DNA of 64,000 bases from Albifimbria verrucaria (taxonomy: Eukaryota > Ascomycota > Sordariomycetes > Hypocreales > Stachybotryaceae). Positions 25,178 to 36,250 of the stretch are shown here, piece by piece. The position numbers and the translations under genes were made by a program. Below the pieces are notes generated by a model. That model was not told the origin of the DNA. It ran no database searches and worked only from the letters and a program-made list of their open reading frames with translations. The stretch's first letter is position 1; the number at the start of each line of letters is the position of its first letter. The stretch covers positions 2,480,001 through 2,544,000 of the forward strand of contig JAHREC010000045.1 in NCBI GenBank assembly GCA_020081605.1, read 5' to 3'.

Positions 25178-26166
25178 TTAGATGGCGACCTCGAGTAGCT
25201 GGCCTCCAGGACCACCTGCTCCGCTCGTTACCACATATATTTTCTTTCCATCTTTGGCCACGGCCAGACTTGTTGGTCCATAGAGAAATGTACTATTCCC
25301 GCCGCCCACGAAGATGTTTTGCTCGCCGTTAAGAAGTCCAATTTGAATGATCGCGTTGGGATGAGAGGCGACTAAAGCTTGGGGACCATGACCATGACAA
25401 GTGCTGCCAGTAATAATACCAAAGTCATCCCAGATATCCGTACCACCAGACTCCTCGGTAATTATTTCCGAAGGGCCTGCCTGGTAGCCATCCCTTATGA
25501 TTGGAACTCGTCCGAAAATTATGCGGGCCGAGTTGGTGAAGTAGAGGAATGATCCGGATATGTGGATTCCGTTGACCCCAAGAGGGAATCCAGTCTCATC
25601 TGTAGATGGCTTGAGGTTTTCATCCGTGATAACAGCCGTTTTCTCGCCCGTTGCTGTGTTCAAGCGGAATATGGTGCCATTAGAAGAATCAGCGCTTAGG
25701 ACGAAGCCCGGGAGGTTAGGCAAGGCACACATGCCATTTAGAAGGCCTACTCCCGTTAGGTTTGCAATAATCCTTGCATCAGCTCCCTTTGTGGACCCTA
25801 GTCTTTTGCTTCGCAGGTCGACCTTGAACAGTTTGAAGAAATCAAGGAGAAATCTCCAGTTCTGACCCCAGCAGTTACCGCAAACACATCCTTGGCAATT
25901 TCTGCGATTCCGGTAACCGCATCGGCATCCGGAAGTTTAGCGACAAGCTGGAGTTGTGGTGAATGTGCTCTAGGGTCTATATTGTACACGTTTCCTTGGC
26001 CGAACGTGCCGAACAGAACTTGACCATTGGAACGTACCACCAGATTCTCAATGTAAGTACCATCATTAAATGTGTAAATCTCGCGGATTTTGGGCTCAGC
26101 ACTGACGGACAAAGTGCCAAGAACCAGCTGATGGACTAAAGCACTGAGGAACCATGTTGTCTTCAT
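25178..26166 (-). CDS. Secreted SMP-30/gluconolactonase-like beta-propeller protein, one frameshift
   Basis: A predicted secreted six-bladed beta-propeller of the SMP-30/TolB-like type, about 329 aa. The signal peptide is MKTTWFLSALVHQLVLGTLSVSA. Blade-like repeats are readable: ENLVVRSNGQVLFGTFGQGNVYNIDP, VTGIAEIAKDVFAVTAG, NGMCALPNLPGFVLSADSSNG, GVNGIHISGSFLYFTNSA and GPTSLAVAKDGKKIYVVTSGAGG. The sequence breaks after AGVRTGDFSL. One more base in the GG pair 25846-25847 (CC on the coding strand) continues the frame through LDFFKLFKVDLRSKR to the second half. Family members include lactonases and proteins of unknown activity, some found near secondary-metabolite genes. No substrate is assigned. 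Confidence 0.78.
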
Positions 26167-26288
26167 ATTCGTATGTTTCGGGATTTGTTATTGTGTTAAT
26201 TAGAGGAATGTTGGTATCCAAACAACTCAGAAGATTTCCATGCATTGTTATTTATCAATTATGTATCCTTATTTACATCCGTGTTTCG

Positions 26289-26471
26289 GACATCTTAACT
26301 CCATTATGGTTGCGGTAAGACCGTTAGCCCCGCCGAACGGAGGTTATCGCAGACTAGGCAAATATGCCACAACAGCTTAGACATCTTGATTCCATGGTGT
26401 TTCTAGTAAAACTATGGACCCCGCCGGGGCGGAGGGTGCCACAGACTAGGCAAATATACCACAACAGCTCA
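26289..26471. repeat. Two-copy imperfect tandem repeat, about 91 bp unit
   Basis: Copy 1 starts GACATCTTAACTCCATTATG at 26289 and ends CCACAACAGCTTA at 26378. Copy 2 starts GACATCTTGATTCCATGGTG at 26380 and ends CCACAACAGCTCA at 26471. Both contain a GC-rich core (CCCCGCCGAACGGAGG versus CCCCGCCGGGGCGGAGGG) and the shared block CAGACTAGGCAAATAT. Ends are well conserved while middles differ, so the duplication is old. Function and origin are unknown. Confidence 0.8.
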
Positions 26472-27582
26472 GGTGAAATCTGCCCCACCGAGAATGAACC
26501 GGTAGCTTCACTTCATACCTCTTTAAAGAGAGAAAACCCGTTTCCTCCGCCGTTCGAACGCCACTCATCCCAGTAAACTGGGCCTAATGAAATACTTGGT
26601 GCTCAGCTGTAGATTCGTCTGAAATCTTCGTCAACCTGTCCCTTCAGTAGGCTCACCATTTCCACGGTAACCTGTATTTGAGACTTGGGCCATAGAGGTT
26701 GACAACCAATAGCCCGGAATTTTGAGGACGAAGGGGGTGGACTTTAACTACACAGTACCCCTACGTATGCATTCAATAGCAAAATAACCATAAGAGGATA
26801 AAGCGTGCGTCTTTATTGAATCCCGAAGTCCGGACTTCCCCTGGACCATTTCCAAAGGCTTCGAACCCCGCAGCCCATCATTGTACACGGCCTCCACCAC
26901 CACGGTTGTGGGATTTTCGGTACACGGAACTACTGGAAGAGAGCAGCTGTTGGTACACAGGGTTGATCACCAGGCTCCTTTTCATGGAGTTTGCCGAGAT
27001 CGGATAACAAGAATTAAGGCTATTTGGGATGAGCTCCATTGTAAAACCCAAAGCCACTCAAACTACGCCATGATCGAATTAATCTTTTGATGTCGTGTCT
27101 AGTGAAGAAGCTCGGAGTGCCAGTCTAAGTGAACTTGACGCACACTCTTGGAGTAATCTAACTGTAGATTCATGCCGAGAAGGGCCTGCATACCATACAA
27201 TGCCTTGAGGGCGAACCCCCGATGAGTCCTCAATGAATCCTTACCATTGATATATTTTAGCTGGCGAGCTTCCCTGGTTGTAGCAGGCGTCCCAGTCGCC
27301 AAATATTGAGGGAATAGCGTATGATCACCCGGGACGACACGAGCCTCCAATTGGGTAAGGCGATATGGCGGCTGCCCTGAACATGCCTGATCGCAGTAGA
27401 CACTGGAGTGACGAGAGTGAGATGCTTCAGGGTTCAGATTTGAATTCTCAAGACAAATGGAGACACTCGACTATTGCATGAAGAAGCTCAACGTTTTCTC
27501 ATAAGAAGAGTTATTCAGGACAGGACATATTTATCTGCAGCCACAACTATCTCTCTTGCATCGCTTGCCGAAAAGCCAGACG

Positions 27583-27966
27583 TCAAACTGCAAAAATCGC
27601 TTTCAGAATAACAGCCACCAAACCGCAACCCCTTTTACTTCTTCTTTTCGATTTGCCGCAGGTTTCATCCGGGCTGATCCCGTCTCTTCCCTTCCTATGT
27701 TTGCCAAACTTGAACCGACATCTTGTGCCACTGTAATCTTTGGATGACTCGCACAGCATGCCCGACGAGCCGCAGTTATTAAAGAGCGCGACTAGGCCAG
27801 TACTGCAATCCCACCCCACACAGGTGTCACTAGAGCTGACCTTGTTTGTATTGCTAGGGATAGGCTGTTTCGTCACAGTTTTCGAAGCTGGACTGGCTGT
27901 GCTAGCTTGCATCGGGTTCTCACCACCTCGTAGGCTGAATGTTATGAAGCATCCATGATGATGCAA
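27583..27966 (-). CDS. Possible small cysteine-containing protein
   Basis: A 127-residue minus-strand frame with spaced cysteines in its centre (DTCVGWDCSTGLVALFNNCG, GMLCESSKD, TRCRF) and a basic C-terminus. There is no signal peptide at its Met and no family I recognise. It may be a chance frame or one exon of a gene. It is listed only because the cysteine spacing is unusual. Confidence 0.2.
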   Translation of the reverse strand: MHHHGCFITFSLRGGENPMQASTASPASKTVTKQPIPSNTNKVSSSDTCVGWDCSTGLVALFNNCGSSGMLCESSKDYSGTRCRFKFGKHRKGRDGISPDETCGKSKRRSKRGCGLVAVILKAIFAV

Positions 27967-29028
27967 TACTAGAATACATTTTCAGAATGTAGGTACAAAT
28001 TTAAAGCCCGTGACAAAATACGAGATATGAATCCACGTTAGTATTGGCTTGGCCATAGGGATCCCTCCATCATAACGGCTACTTTTCAGCTGAAAATAGG
28101 TTCTACATATAACATTGCAAGAATTCTACAATTATTAAAGCAAAATATAACTCAAATATTCAGATGACATGTTGTTACATGTCAAAAGTGCATTGTTATC
28201 GCGGTATCATGGGGTCTTCTCGACCGCCTGAGGCGCAGCTTTGACAAAGAAGCAGCAACTTCGCTTGACAGCTACCGATGCTTTGGGTTTCTCACAATCT
28301 TAGCTTCAGGCCCTTCAGCCAGCAAGGCGCAGCAACGAACGAGATTCTTCCAAGTGGGGTAAATCAAGCAATACTGGATCGCGATTTACTGGCGTCGGAG
28401 GCTGTGGGCCTGGCGGGTTACAGACCATCGTCGTAAGTCTTCATGTCTATGATTGCTGTAAAAATTGGCACATGGCCAACCTCATTATCACACCCGATGG
28501 AAGCCGGCAGTCACCAGGTTCGATGTTCAAGTTATCAATCATCCATGATTGGGTATCTGCAACAACACTGAATGTTGACATATTTATACCTAGAAGCAGG
28601 GCAGCAGTAAAGCCTACAAGGCTCAGTCAGGCTCGGACGGCTGGCATTACTAATAGCTGAAGTGTATCAAGCCTGCTAGCTGTGCGAAATCAGTCTGTGA
28701 CGTGTCCTGTCGTGATGATTTCAAGCGACGGAGTCCGAATCTCCGAGCGTGGAGTTGTTGCCCAATGGACGGATCCACCTTTGCCACTGCCTAATTGACC
28801 ATGCTCTACACAGATCATACAGACCGCTCTCTCGCCTGGCCCAATAGCTGACCATGCGCCCAAGTCTCCACAGACGAGAAAGTGTTATCATTGGTTATAT
28901 GCAGTCCACCAGCCCACTGCTGAACAACTGTACAATGAATGGATACAATGACACATTCTCGCACCCATTTCTTGCTCCTCTGTTTACTCCTGTCCTGTAT
29001 TCGAACTCCATCCTAGCCATCACCAGCC

Positions 29029-31063
29029 ATGGAGCAGCTTGTTACTCTCTTCGCCGATATTAAGGGATCGAAATCCCGTGACGAATATCAGTCTAACGTG
29101 CACCCGCAGTCGTCTCACACAAAGGACGCTAGAGATAGCAGGGAGTCGAGAGACGCTAGGGAGTCCCGGAGGGCCAGGAAACCAGCAGAAGCGCACGCGA
29201 CCCCAGTCGGGCCGCCAAGCGGGATACCAGCGTCAGCACCAGAAACAGCACAAGAGACGCCAGAGAGTCCAGGGACTTTAAAGATGTCAAAGACCCCAGG
29301 GACTTCAAGGACACCAAAGATTCTAGAGAATTAAGGGATGCCAGAGATTCCAGAGAATTAAGGGATGCCGGGGATTACAGAGATTCCAGGGATTACAGAG
29401 ATTCCAGGGATTACAGAGATTCTAGGGATCACAGAGATTCCAGGGATTCCAGAGAATTCAAGGATTCCAAAGATGTCAAAGAGTTTCGAGATTCTAAAGA
29501 AAGCAGACACAGCAAAGAAGTCAAGGACTTCAAGTCCTGGGAAGAGTCGGAACCAGCGCCACCTCCATACCAGGAAATCGCGGATGCAGCCGTACAAACA
29601 CCGATTATACAAACACCAATTGTACAAACACCGATTGCACAGACACCGATTGAGTTTGACGAGCCCGAATTGCAACCTACGCACCTCTCTGGAGTAACAC
29701 CGACGGCAAAGTGCGTTAACGAATTTATATCTGTTCCTGTGGACTGGGTCATACACCCTCCGCACCGCACTTCGTCATATGCGGCAGATGCTACATCGAC
29801 CGCATCTATCCTACGCAACAATGGAGGCGCGAGTTTGTCAAATACAGGCCAATCGCTGGAGTAATGCTTCGATGCCATCTTGGAGCTATTCCTCACATGG
29901 AGAAGCGTTGGAGCAGAGTACATACGCCGGAGGATTTCCTTTCCTTTCTTAAAGTCATGCAAAGAAAAAAGTAGCCAAGCCTTGTCCTGGTGACACCTAT
30001 CCCCGTTCCAACACCACTTGGTACACAACACCGTCAATCTCTGGCTTAAGGATTTGTCAGGAGTGTCGCCAGCGATTATTTGGAGGGACGGTGTTTTCGA
30101 AACATTTCGCGCCTACCGACACGTCGGTCTCGTCCATTTGTCATGGTTCATTTCCCTACACCAATCGAGTGGTGGATCAGCTCCTCCAAGATGAGGACTG
30201 GGATCGTTTTGCGGAAGGGATGCGCATCCGAATTCGACTACCTGGTTGTCCCAACCCAAGAGATACCAATACCGACGATAACATTGGATGGTGGTATAAG
30301 TGCACCAAGAGTAGCGTCACCAGGGACTTGTACATTTGCGAGACTTGCTTCGTCGACCATGCCTACAAGACCGACAAAGAAAACTACTTCTCGATTAGCG
30401 ATAGACTGGCCAGTAAACCTCGTTGCATGGCTAGCCTCAAGGAGAATCAGCTATCCGAAACAGCAGATGTTGAGTACAACCGCGCCGAGATAATGCGGAT
30501 TCTTCATGGAACGGATAGGCGGTGTTATGCACAAGGTACGGTGGGACTCAAGTGGTATACGACCCTGAACAACCCCGTGAGTATGGAGTTTGTGAAGGGT
30601 GTTACTTGTCCAAAATCAAGCCAATTGGAGGAGAAGATTGTTATGTTCCCAAGAGGGATGTTGGAAAACGAACCGCCTTTGCATGCTGGATGAATTCATA
30701 TCACCCTTTCTTCCGACGTCATCAGCAGTTACTGCACGAGGCATTGATCGTGGGGATCTGAACCGACTCGAAAATTCAATTCGAAAGTTTTCTAAACTGC
30801 CTGGATGTCAACAGGGAGGCATGGGCCAGGGCAAGAATAAACGATGGTGGGGTTGGAGATGTCTACGAATTTGTGGTGCGTGTATGAAGGGCGGCAATCT
30901 AGCCGACACTTCAGCTGCGAAGAGATTCGAGCTCCATGGGGACAAAGATCCTTATCACCGAGTTTGTGATCTCTACTCGATGCAGCTGCGCGATCATTTC
31001 CATCACGAAGATGTAGGTAAGCTGCTGGAGTTGGCCAGGAGGAGGCAGGAGATGATGCTTTGA
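29029..31063 (+). CDS. Uncharacterised protein with Arg-Asp repeats and paired-cysteine motifs, five frameshifts
   Basis: I recognise no family. The protein (about 678 aa) begins MEQLVTLFADIKGSKSRDEY. It enters a mixed-charge region of RD/RE/RDS repeats (about residues 30-165), then has four copies of a QTPI pentapeptide. The second half has repeated CxxC pairs: ICGRCYIDRIYP, LRICQECRQRLF, LYICETCFVDHAY and YGVCEGCYLSKI. These suggest zinc-binding knuckles. The coding path crosses frames at 29168-29169 (GG), 29771-29772 (TT), the A6 run 29965-29970, 30552 (G) and 30744-30745 (TT). Each is restored by one added base. The protein-like sequence on both sides of every break shows this is one gene. 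Mixed-charge RD/RS repeats are known in nuclear-speckle and RNA-processing proteins; a nuclear role is inference. Confidence 0.65.
29323..29462 (+). repeat. 9-bp degenerate tandem repeats coding Arg-Asp/Glu units
   Basis: Units such as AGAGATTCC, AGGGATTAC, AGAGAATTA and AGGGATGCC alternate for about 140 bp, so the coding frame reads RDS, RDY, REL and RDA in series. Because the unit is a multiple of three, length changes would not shift the frame. Copy number is likely variable between strains. Confidence 0.85.
29592..29651 (+). repeat. Four 15-bp tandem repeats coding QTPI pentapeptides
   Basis: Four near-identical copies of GTACAAACACCGATT (with A/G and C/A changes) encode V/I/V/A-QTPI. 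They lie inside the Arg-Asp repeat gene, just after its mixed-charge segment. Confidence 0.9.
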
Positions 31064-31683
31064 TTCTGTATTTGAAAGCAGGATCAGTCTTGTACAAATT
31101 TTCACCTTTGGCGGAATACAAAGTCTTGAAACAGAAGTATAGATGATGAAACTCGGACATCCTTATATATATATCTTGTTTGTGGTTTGGGAGTATACAT
31201 GCCTTATTTGAACAATGGCTGCTTTTATAAACATATTATTGGTTACCAAAGTACGTCCTACTTCATTGTTGAGCGTGATGTGGCTTATCAAGCTAGTTCA
31301 TCGGTGAGCAACAAGATAAATTGTTTTGCAGATTGAACGATATCTGCTCAGTATAAGGAGGGCGATCTTTAGACAAAGTTTTTATTCTGACCTTGCGCTC
31401 GTAAAAGGTATATCTTGGTGTTTGTAGCAAGGTTGAATGGTGGTGCTGAAGGATCATGGCAACTACGGTCCTTGAACCGGTTACCAAGAATCTAACCAGC
31501 TCTGCTATGTTATGGCATTATGCGCAATTAAGATTTTGTGTTCATACAACAGCCCATGAGTAATATGAGTGTAAGTTCTAGCAGTCTCACATCAAATTTG
31601 GAAGAATGTTGGTGGATGCTAGTGATCAGCTTTTAAAGAATTTGTTTTCCAACACTCGCGTAGTCGATGATTCTCTATGGAAG
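31064..31683. other. Convergent intergenic region
   Basis: An AT-rich 3' flank between the Arg-Asp repeat gene (+) and the P450 gene (-). No feature is recognised. Confidence 0.5.
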
Positions 31684-33452
31684 TCAAACTGCCCTTCGCC
31701 TGAATTGCACCTCTGGGCCCTTCCTCAATGAAATATATGCATCCAATACCTGTTGCTGGCGCTCATCTCGTGCTCCCCAGCCTTTCTCGTAACTTCCACC
31801 TCCCAAAGTTGAGCCAGGATTTCTCCTAATCTCGAATCGGTACAGAGTACGGGCTACAGTAAGCATCATCTCTGCCATGGCCAAGTTTCTTCCGACGCAG
31901 TTGCCTGGGCCAGAAATGAAAGGATGGAAGTTCTTCCTAGCCCAAGCGACATCCTCCTTGCTAACACCTGTAGACTCATCTGCGATCCAGCGTTCAGGAC
32001 GGAAAGTTTCTGGGTCTCCGAAGGCCTCCTGACTACGCGAGTTGGCCCACGGTAGGGTACCAACAATTGTGCCTGCAGGGTAATGTTCACCCTTGATCTG
32101 AATACCTCCCGATAGGACCTCTCGTGACAACTCGGAAGGACCAGATGGCACGAGACGCATGCCTTCCTCAATACAGGCTCGAAGGTATGCACAGTTGGAA
32201 AGCTTCGGTCCATAAACGATATCCTCAGCAGCCTCAAAGGTGGATAGCACCTCTGCAGTGAGTTTTGCAGTCGCCAAGGGTCACCGGTAAGATAAAAGAA
32301 AACACCCGCAAGACTAATTGCCGTAGTATCTGACCCCGCAATGATAAGCAGGCTAGATTCCGCGCGGATAGTTTGTTCGTTGAAGGCTGGAAGCCCTGTT
32401 TCAGGATCCCGGGCCTCGATCAGGAAATGAAGCAAATCTTGGCGTTGTTCTGACTCGGGTTTCTCTCCTGCTCGTTATGCAGTCGAATCCGATTGGTCAC
32501 ACTCTCATAAATAAACTTGTTATACTGCTCGACTGCTGGAGGTGTGATGGCTTTGAAAAGCTTGTCAAGCCCGCGGGGCTTGAGCCATACGAGCAAATTA
32601 AGGAAAGGGGATCTGCACATCTGTACCAAGTTAGTGGAGTGCAATCTTCCAGTTTGGAAGTCCAAATGCAGACTTACTGGGTAATAGAACTTCATATACG
32701 CGGCAATGCTGTGCGGAATGACCTTTAAAGGGTTATCCCCAGGCTCCTTGATGTCAAAGGATTTGCCAAAAGCTAGGTCTCCCATGATATCAAAGATCAG
32801 AGCATCTATCCTCTCTGAGAGATCCAAAGGAGCAGACCATTCAGTATAGCTGTGGTTTTCCTCAGACATAAGCTCGTGCCAGCGGTCGATGTGCTTGATG
32901 GTAAAGCCACAGGCAGCGCGAACAGATTTCTCTGTGAAACACAGATTCAATAGCTTTCGTTTCGCGGCATGCGCCGCAACATCGACGGTACACACAGTGT
33001 TCTCCTCACGCGCACTCCTGGTGAGGGCGAGGTAGAAGGGCCCCGCCGAACATTGGACTTCATACTATAAATATCGGTGTATGCTTGCTGATCACAAAAT
33101 ACCACGGTGTTGGGTGTAATGCGAACTCTATAGCCGTAGATCTGGAATTGCTGCCATATCCAGATATGGCGATCTCCACGAATGGCATAATACCAAGAAG
33201 GAATGCCACTTGCACGCGCCCAGAATGGGCCTGGAATGTGGGACAGAGGGTGTAAGTAGAGGTTGTACAGTGTTTTTGCAAGAAACTAAGAGATTATTCT
33301 CGAATTAGTTCAAGTCATTCTACACGAGATAAGATGCCCATAATAGAGATCGCAAAGGAAGAACAAACCAGAAGAAAAGGCACCAGGATGACTGCTAGTG
33401 GCATCAAAAGCCAGCTGCTCAAGCTCGTGTGTTGAAGCGAGCTGTCCAGCAT
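31684..33452 (-). CDS. Membrane-anchored cytochrome P450, three frameshifts
   Basis: A microsomal haem monooxygenase of the fungal secondary-metabolism type, about 543 aa. The N-terminal anchor (WLLMPLAVILVPFLLFLAKTL) is split by an intron at 33286-33368. A proline-rich hinge HPLSHIPGPFW follows. A second intron lies at 32621-32677 (CTAAC branch). Key motifs are AGSDTTA (I-helix), EEGMRLVP (ExxR), FRPERWI and FHPFISGPGNCVGR (haem-binding Cys). The residue usually Arg/His before the Cys is Gly here, a variation seen in fungal P450s. Frame changes at 33039-33041 (GGG), 32438 (C) and 32276-32277 (AA) are each resolved by one added base. The conserved APLDLSERIDALIFDIMGDL and KEPGDNPLKVIPHS segments are intact. 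The neighbours make a biosynthetic role plausible; the substrate is unknown. Confidence 0.92.
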
Positions 33453-35080
33453 GTTGACTAATTTGTGCTATGCAAAGTTGATGGATTACTTCAAATCATG
33501 CTAAAAACAAAGTACAGGGTTTCACAAAACAAAGAGAAGATGAATTAATACTCAGGTGAAGTGGCGGAGACTGATTTATAGCTTGATATGAAATATAAGC
33601 TTAAAACCAGCAAACCGAGATACACTGGCAATATCTTCAACGGGATACTTTTGGGCGTTGCTTACATCCGACTCCGAGCGCAGACGGTAAAACGGAATCC
33701 TGCATGGGGAGCGTTGGGACTTGGGACGGTATGAGATCGGCGCAACACATCAGTGCGTGGGCGCTTTTTCCAAGTGAATGTTTGACAATAACTTACATAT
33801 TCACGGGCAGGAGCCCAATTGTCAATCAGCATAACCACCTGATTTCTTTCTTCGAACAGCGGCCAGTTTCGGTTGGTGATGGTCAATTACGTATGACCCT
33901 TCCCTCCCCTGTCGGACACAGTGATGACGGTCACTGGGTCTTTGAGGGAGTCAGCTCACATTTTGGGCCCCTCATGTTCATCCTCGGTCGCAAGTTGTAA
34001 GCACGTCAATTAGAAGGATATGTACAGGCTCATCCTGTGCAAGGTCGGAGAGGAGCTTGATGGTGAAAGCCATTTGTTTCTTCATTTGATAGAATGAAGG
34101 GCACATGTGAATTGACCACGCAGGTAATTTGTCTGATTCAATTCATATTTAGGACAACCATGAGAAACACAACTCGAATCATTATCGTAAAGATTGGTTG
34201 CATCGTGGTTGGCATGCCAACATGCGCCCTCATCTGTCTGCTGTTGTTCTACCACAACCAAAGAGTTCGATAGGTGCTGCTGTTTGATGATTGTTGCAAC
34301 CGGTTGTCGAGCGCGATTTAAAATTCTGTTTCAGTCACACTCAAGGGGTTTTAATTTTAATTTATTTTTCTTTTGGTGCCTTTTTTCTCTTTTCTTTCCT
34401 CTTTGACCCGTGCCTTCTGCGCTGTTGTAAAATGGCCACATCCACTGTACGTGAACAGCACTGAGGCATCGCCGCCCACACAGAGAGGCGATCTGCGGGA
34501 TGCGCAAAAGACAATAGCTGGAACAAATTAATCATTTACACGTTACCCACAGTGCTTTGCCTGAATCAAGCAACACTGGCCGAAAGTTATGGGACCCTGG
34601 GATAAGACCTTGTCAGTACGCAGGATTCTAATAAACAAAAAAGCTGATATGCGGGCGGTCTTTCTTCCTATACAAGCTAAACAACTGGGAGGGTGGAGAA
34701 GTTATCCATATGAAAAGGGGTAATTATCCAGTTTTCGTCCAGTGGCTCCTTAGAAATTTCTAAGTATAGTGGTTACGAATGTGTGTATATTTAGTGACAG
34801 CTCAGGACCTTGCCTTATTCAGCTAGCCATTCCTCCTTTATCACTCCACGGCCCTATATCTTTATAAAAGAGCAGATATGGATACACCGGCCAGGCTGCT
34901 GAGCCTTATAAGGAGGATTCATAGCCTAATTTAGCCTGTCGGCTTTAATTTCAGTGACCGTAGAAACGTACAAGAGCAATTCAAGCCCACCGATCTAGTC
35001 AGCAACACCGCCACCCCTTTTGAAGCTCACTCCATTCACCAACACACGTAAGAACATACACCGTGCGGTCAAGAAGCAAG
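33453..35080. other. Divergent promoter region
   Basis: About 1.6 kb between the P450 (-) and the carrier-protein gene (+). It includes a T-rich stretch near 34349-34390 and no supported gene. Confidence 0.5.
33574..33580 (-). promoter_or_regulatory. TATA box of the P450 gene
   Basis: TATAAAT on the minus strand lies about 122 bp upstream of the P450 start codon. This is a suitable distance for a fungal core promoter. Confidence 0.4.
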
Positions 35081-35746
35081 ATGGACGCGACATCGGCCGA
35101 TGGATATCGCCTCCAGATGGAGGCCCTGCTCCTCTCCGACCCGGCGATTAGGCAGGCAAAAATCATCAATCTCAATCCCAGCAGCGCCAGCCCCGATAAG
35201 CTCAGCCCTGCCAATCCTTCGGAAACCAACTGGACTGCTGCCTTGGCTCTTTCCTTCACCGCCAAGGAGACCGACGCTGCCATTGTTGGCCGAGCCCGTA
35301 AGACCCTGCGTAAGAAGATGAACGAGGTGGGCCAGAAGTCATTGGTCCCGAAGAACTGGATTGTGCTTGCAAGCCTGCCTATTCTGTACTCTTCGGCCAA
35401 CCTTCTCTCGCCTCTCGACTCCTCTATTGAGCAGACGCTCCAAATCATCGACGAGGATGCTCTACTTTCTCAGCTTCGCGCCAACATGCCCGTTGCCAGT
35501 GACGGCTCGGTCGTGGACAAGATCAAGCAGGTCGTTACCCTGACACTCAAGTTGGAGCCGTCCGAGGTCGACATGGACAAGACCTTCGCCAACCTTGGCG
35601 GCGACTCTATCACCGCAATTGAAGTCATGGCTCGCTGCATGGAGAAAGGTGTCGCTTTTCATGTTGTTGATCTGCTGCAGGCAGAGTCTCTCAACAAGCT
35701 AGCAGAGAGCGTTCAGAACCAGGAAGGACCGACGCCAAGCGCATAA
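35081..35746 (+). CDS. Stand-alone NRPS-derived carrier protein: degenerate A-subdomain plus T (PCP) domain
   Basis: An intact 221-aa protein. Residues about 142-212 form a peptidyl/acyl carrier domain with the phosphopantetheine motif FANLGGDSITAIEV; Ser176 is the attachment site. Residues about 12-120 resemble the C-terminal subdomain of an NRPS adenylation domain: a SDPAIRQAKIIN segment, a Leu-Val-Pro-x-x-Trp-Ile-Val-Leu-x-x-Leu-Pro segment, then SSANLLSP where active enzymes have the GK catalytic lysine loop. The large A-core, condensation and release domains are absent, so it cannot activate an amino acid itself. The Met at 35081 lies in a CAAGATGG context. It is divergently transcribed from the P450. 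It may be a carrier working in trans, or a surviving NRPS fragment. Confidence 0.8.
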   Translation: MDATSADGYRLQMEALLLSDPAIRQAKIINLNPSSASPDKLSPANPSETNWTAALALSFTAKETDAAIVGRARKTLRKKMNEVGQKSLVPKNWIVLASLPILYSSANLLSPLDSSIEQTLQIIDEDALLSQLRANMPVASDGSVVDKIKQVVTLTLKLEPSEVDMDKTFANLGGDSITAIEVMARCMEKGVAFHVVDLLQAESLNKLAESVQNQEGPTPSA

Positions 35747-36250
35747 TCCGCAAAGATGAGCGCAGGAACATGATGCACTGAAATATAACGAACGAATCTT
35801 GAAACAATAAACATACACTAATCGGGTTCATATACCCCGAACCCTAATCCATCCCTGTAAACACGTTACCAGCCCAAGTCTTGCTTCGTGATGGACTAGC
35901 CAGGCTTACATGACGGCTCTAATTCTGAGTGCCTCCTCCACAACATCAACATGGGTCGTTTAAGAGCAGCAGAGTATTTAAAAATCATGTGATACGGTGT
36001 AAAGCTATCAGCCGGACCACCCAGAAGCTCCGCCTAGAAAATTCTGTTGAACGTATGTTTACATGTGTAGCCTGCCAAGTGTATGACGCTGCAGGGTCAG
36101 GAATCATTGATGTTTTGAGTATTTGTCGACTCTTGAAACACCCATCTTGAAGCTATGCATTTCTTCTATCAATACTACAATTCTACTTCTATAACAGGGG
36201 TAACTGATCCTTGGCGAGTTCGGATTGAAGTCCTCTCAATTCCCAACTCT
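35747..36250. other. Convergent intergenic region
   Basis: A 3' flank between the carrier-protein gene (+) and the tannase-family gene (-). No feature is recognised. Confidence 0.5.

Larger units (their letters stand above)
26167..29028. other. Intergenic with a tandem duplication
   Basis: About 2.9 kb. It contains the 91-bp imperfect tandem repeat at 26289-26471 and a weak small cysteine-containing frame at 27583-27966. The remainder shows nothing recognisable. Confidence 0.45.

Noticed and set aside
29358..29765. Alternative frames over the 9-bp repeats giving ITEIPG-type or ISVIPG-type repeat peptides on either strand
   Set aside because: Any 9-bp repeat is open in several frames. Only the Arg-Asp frame connects to conserved-looking sequence on both sides.
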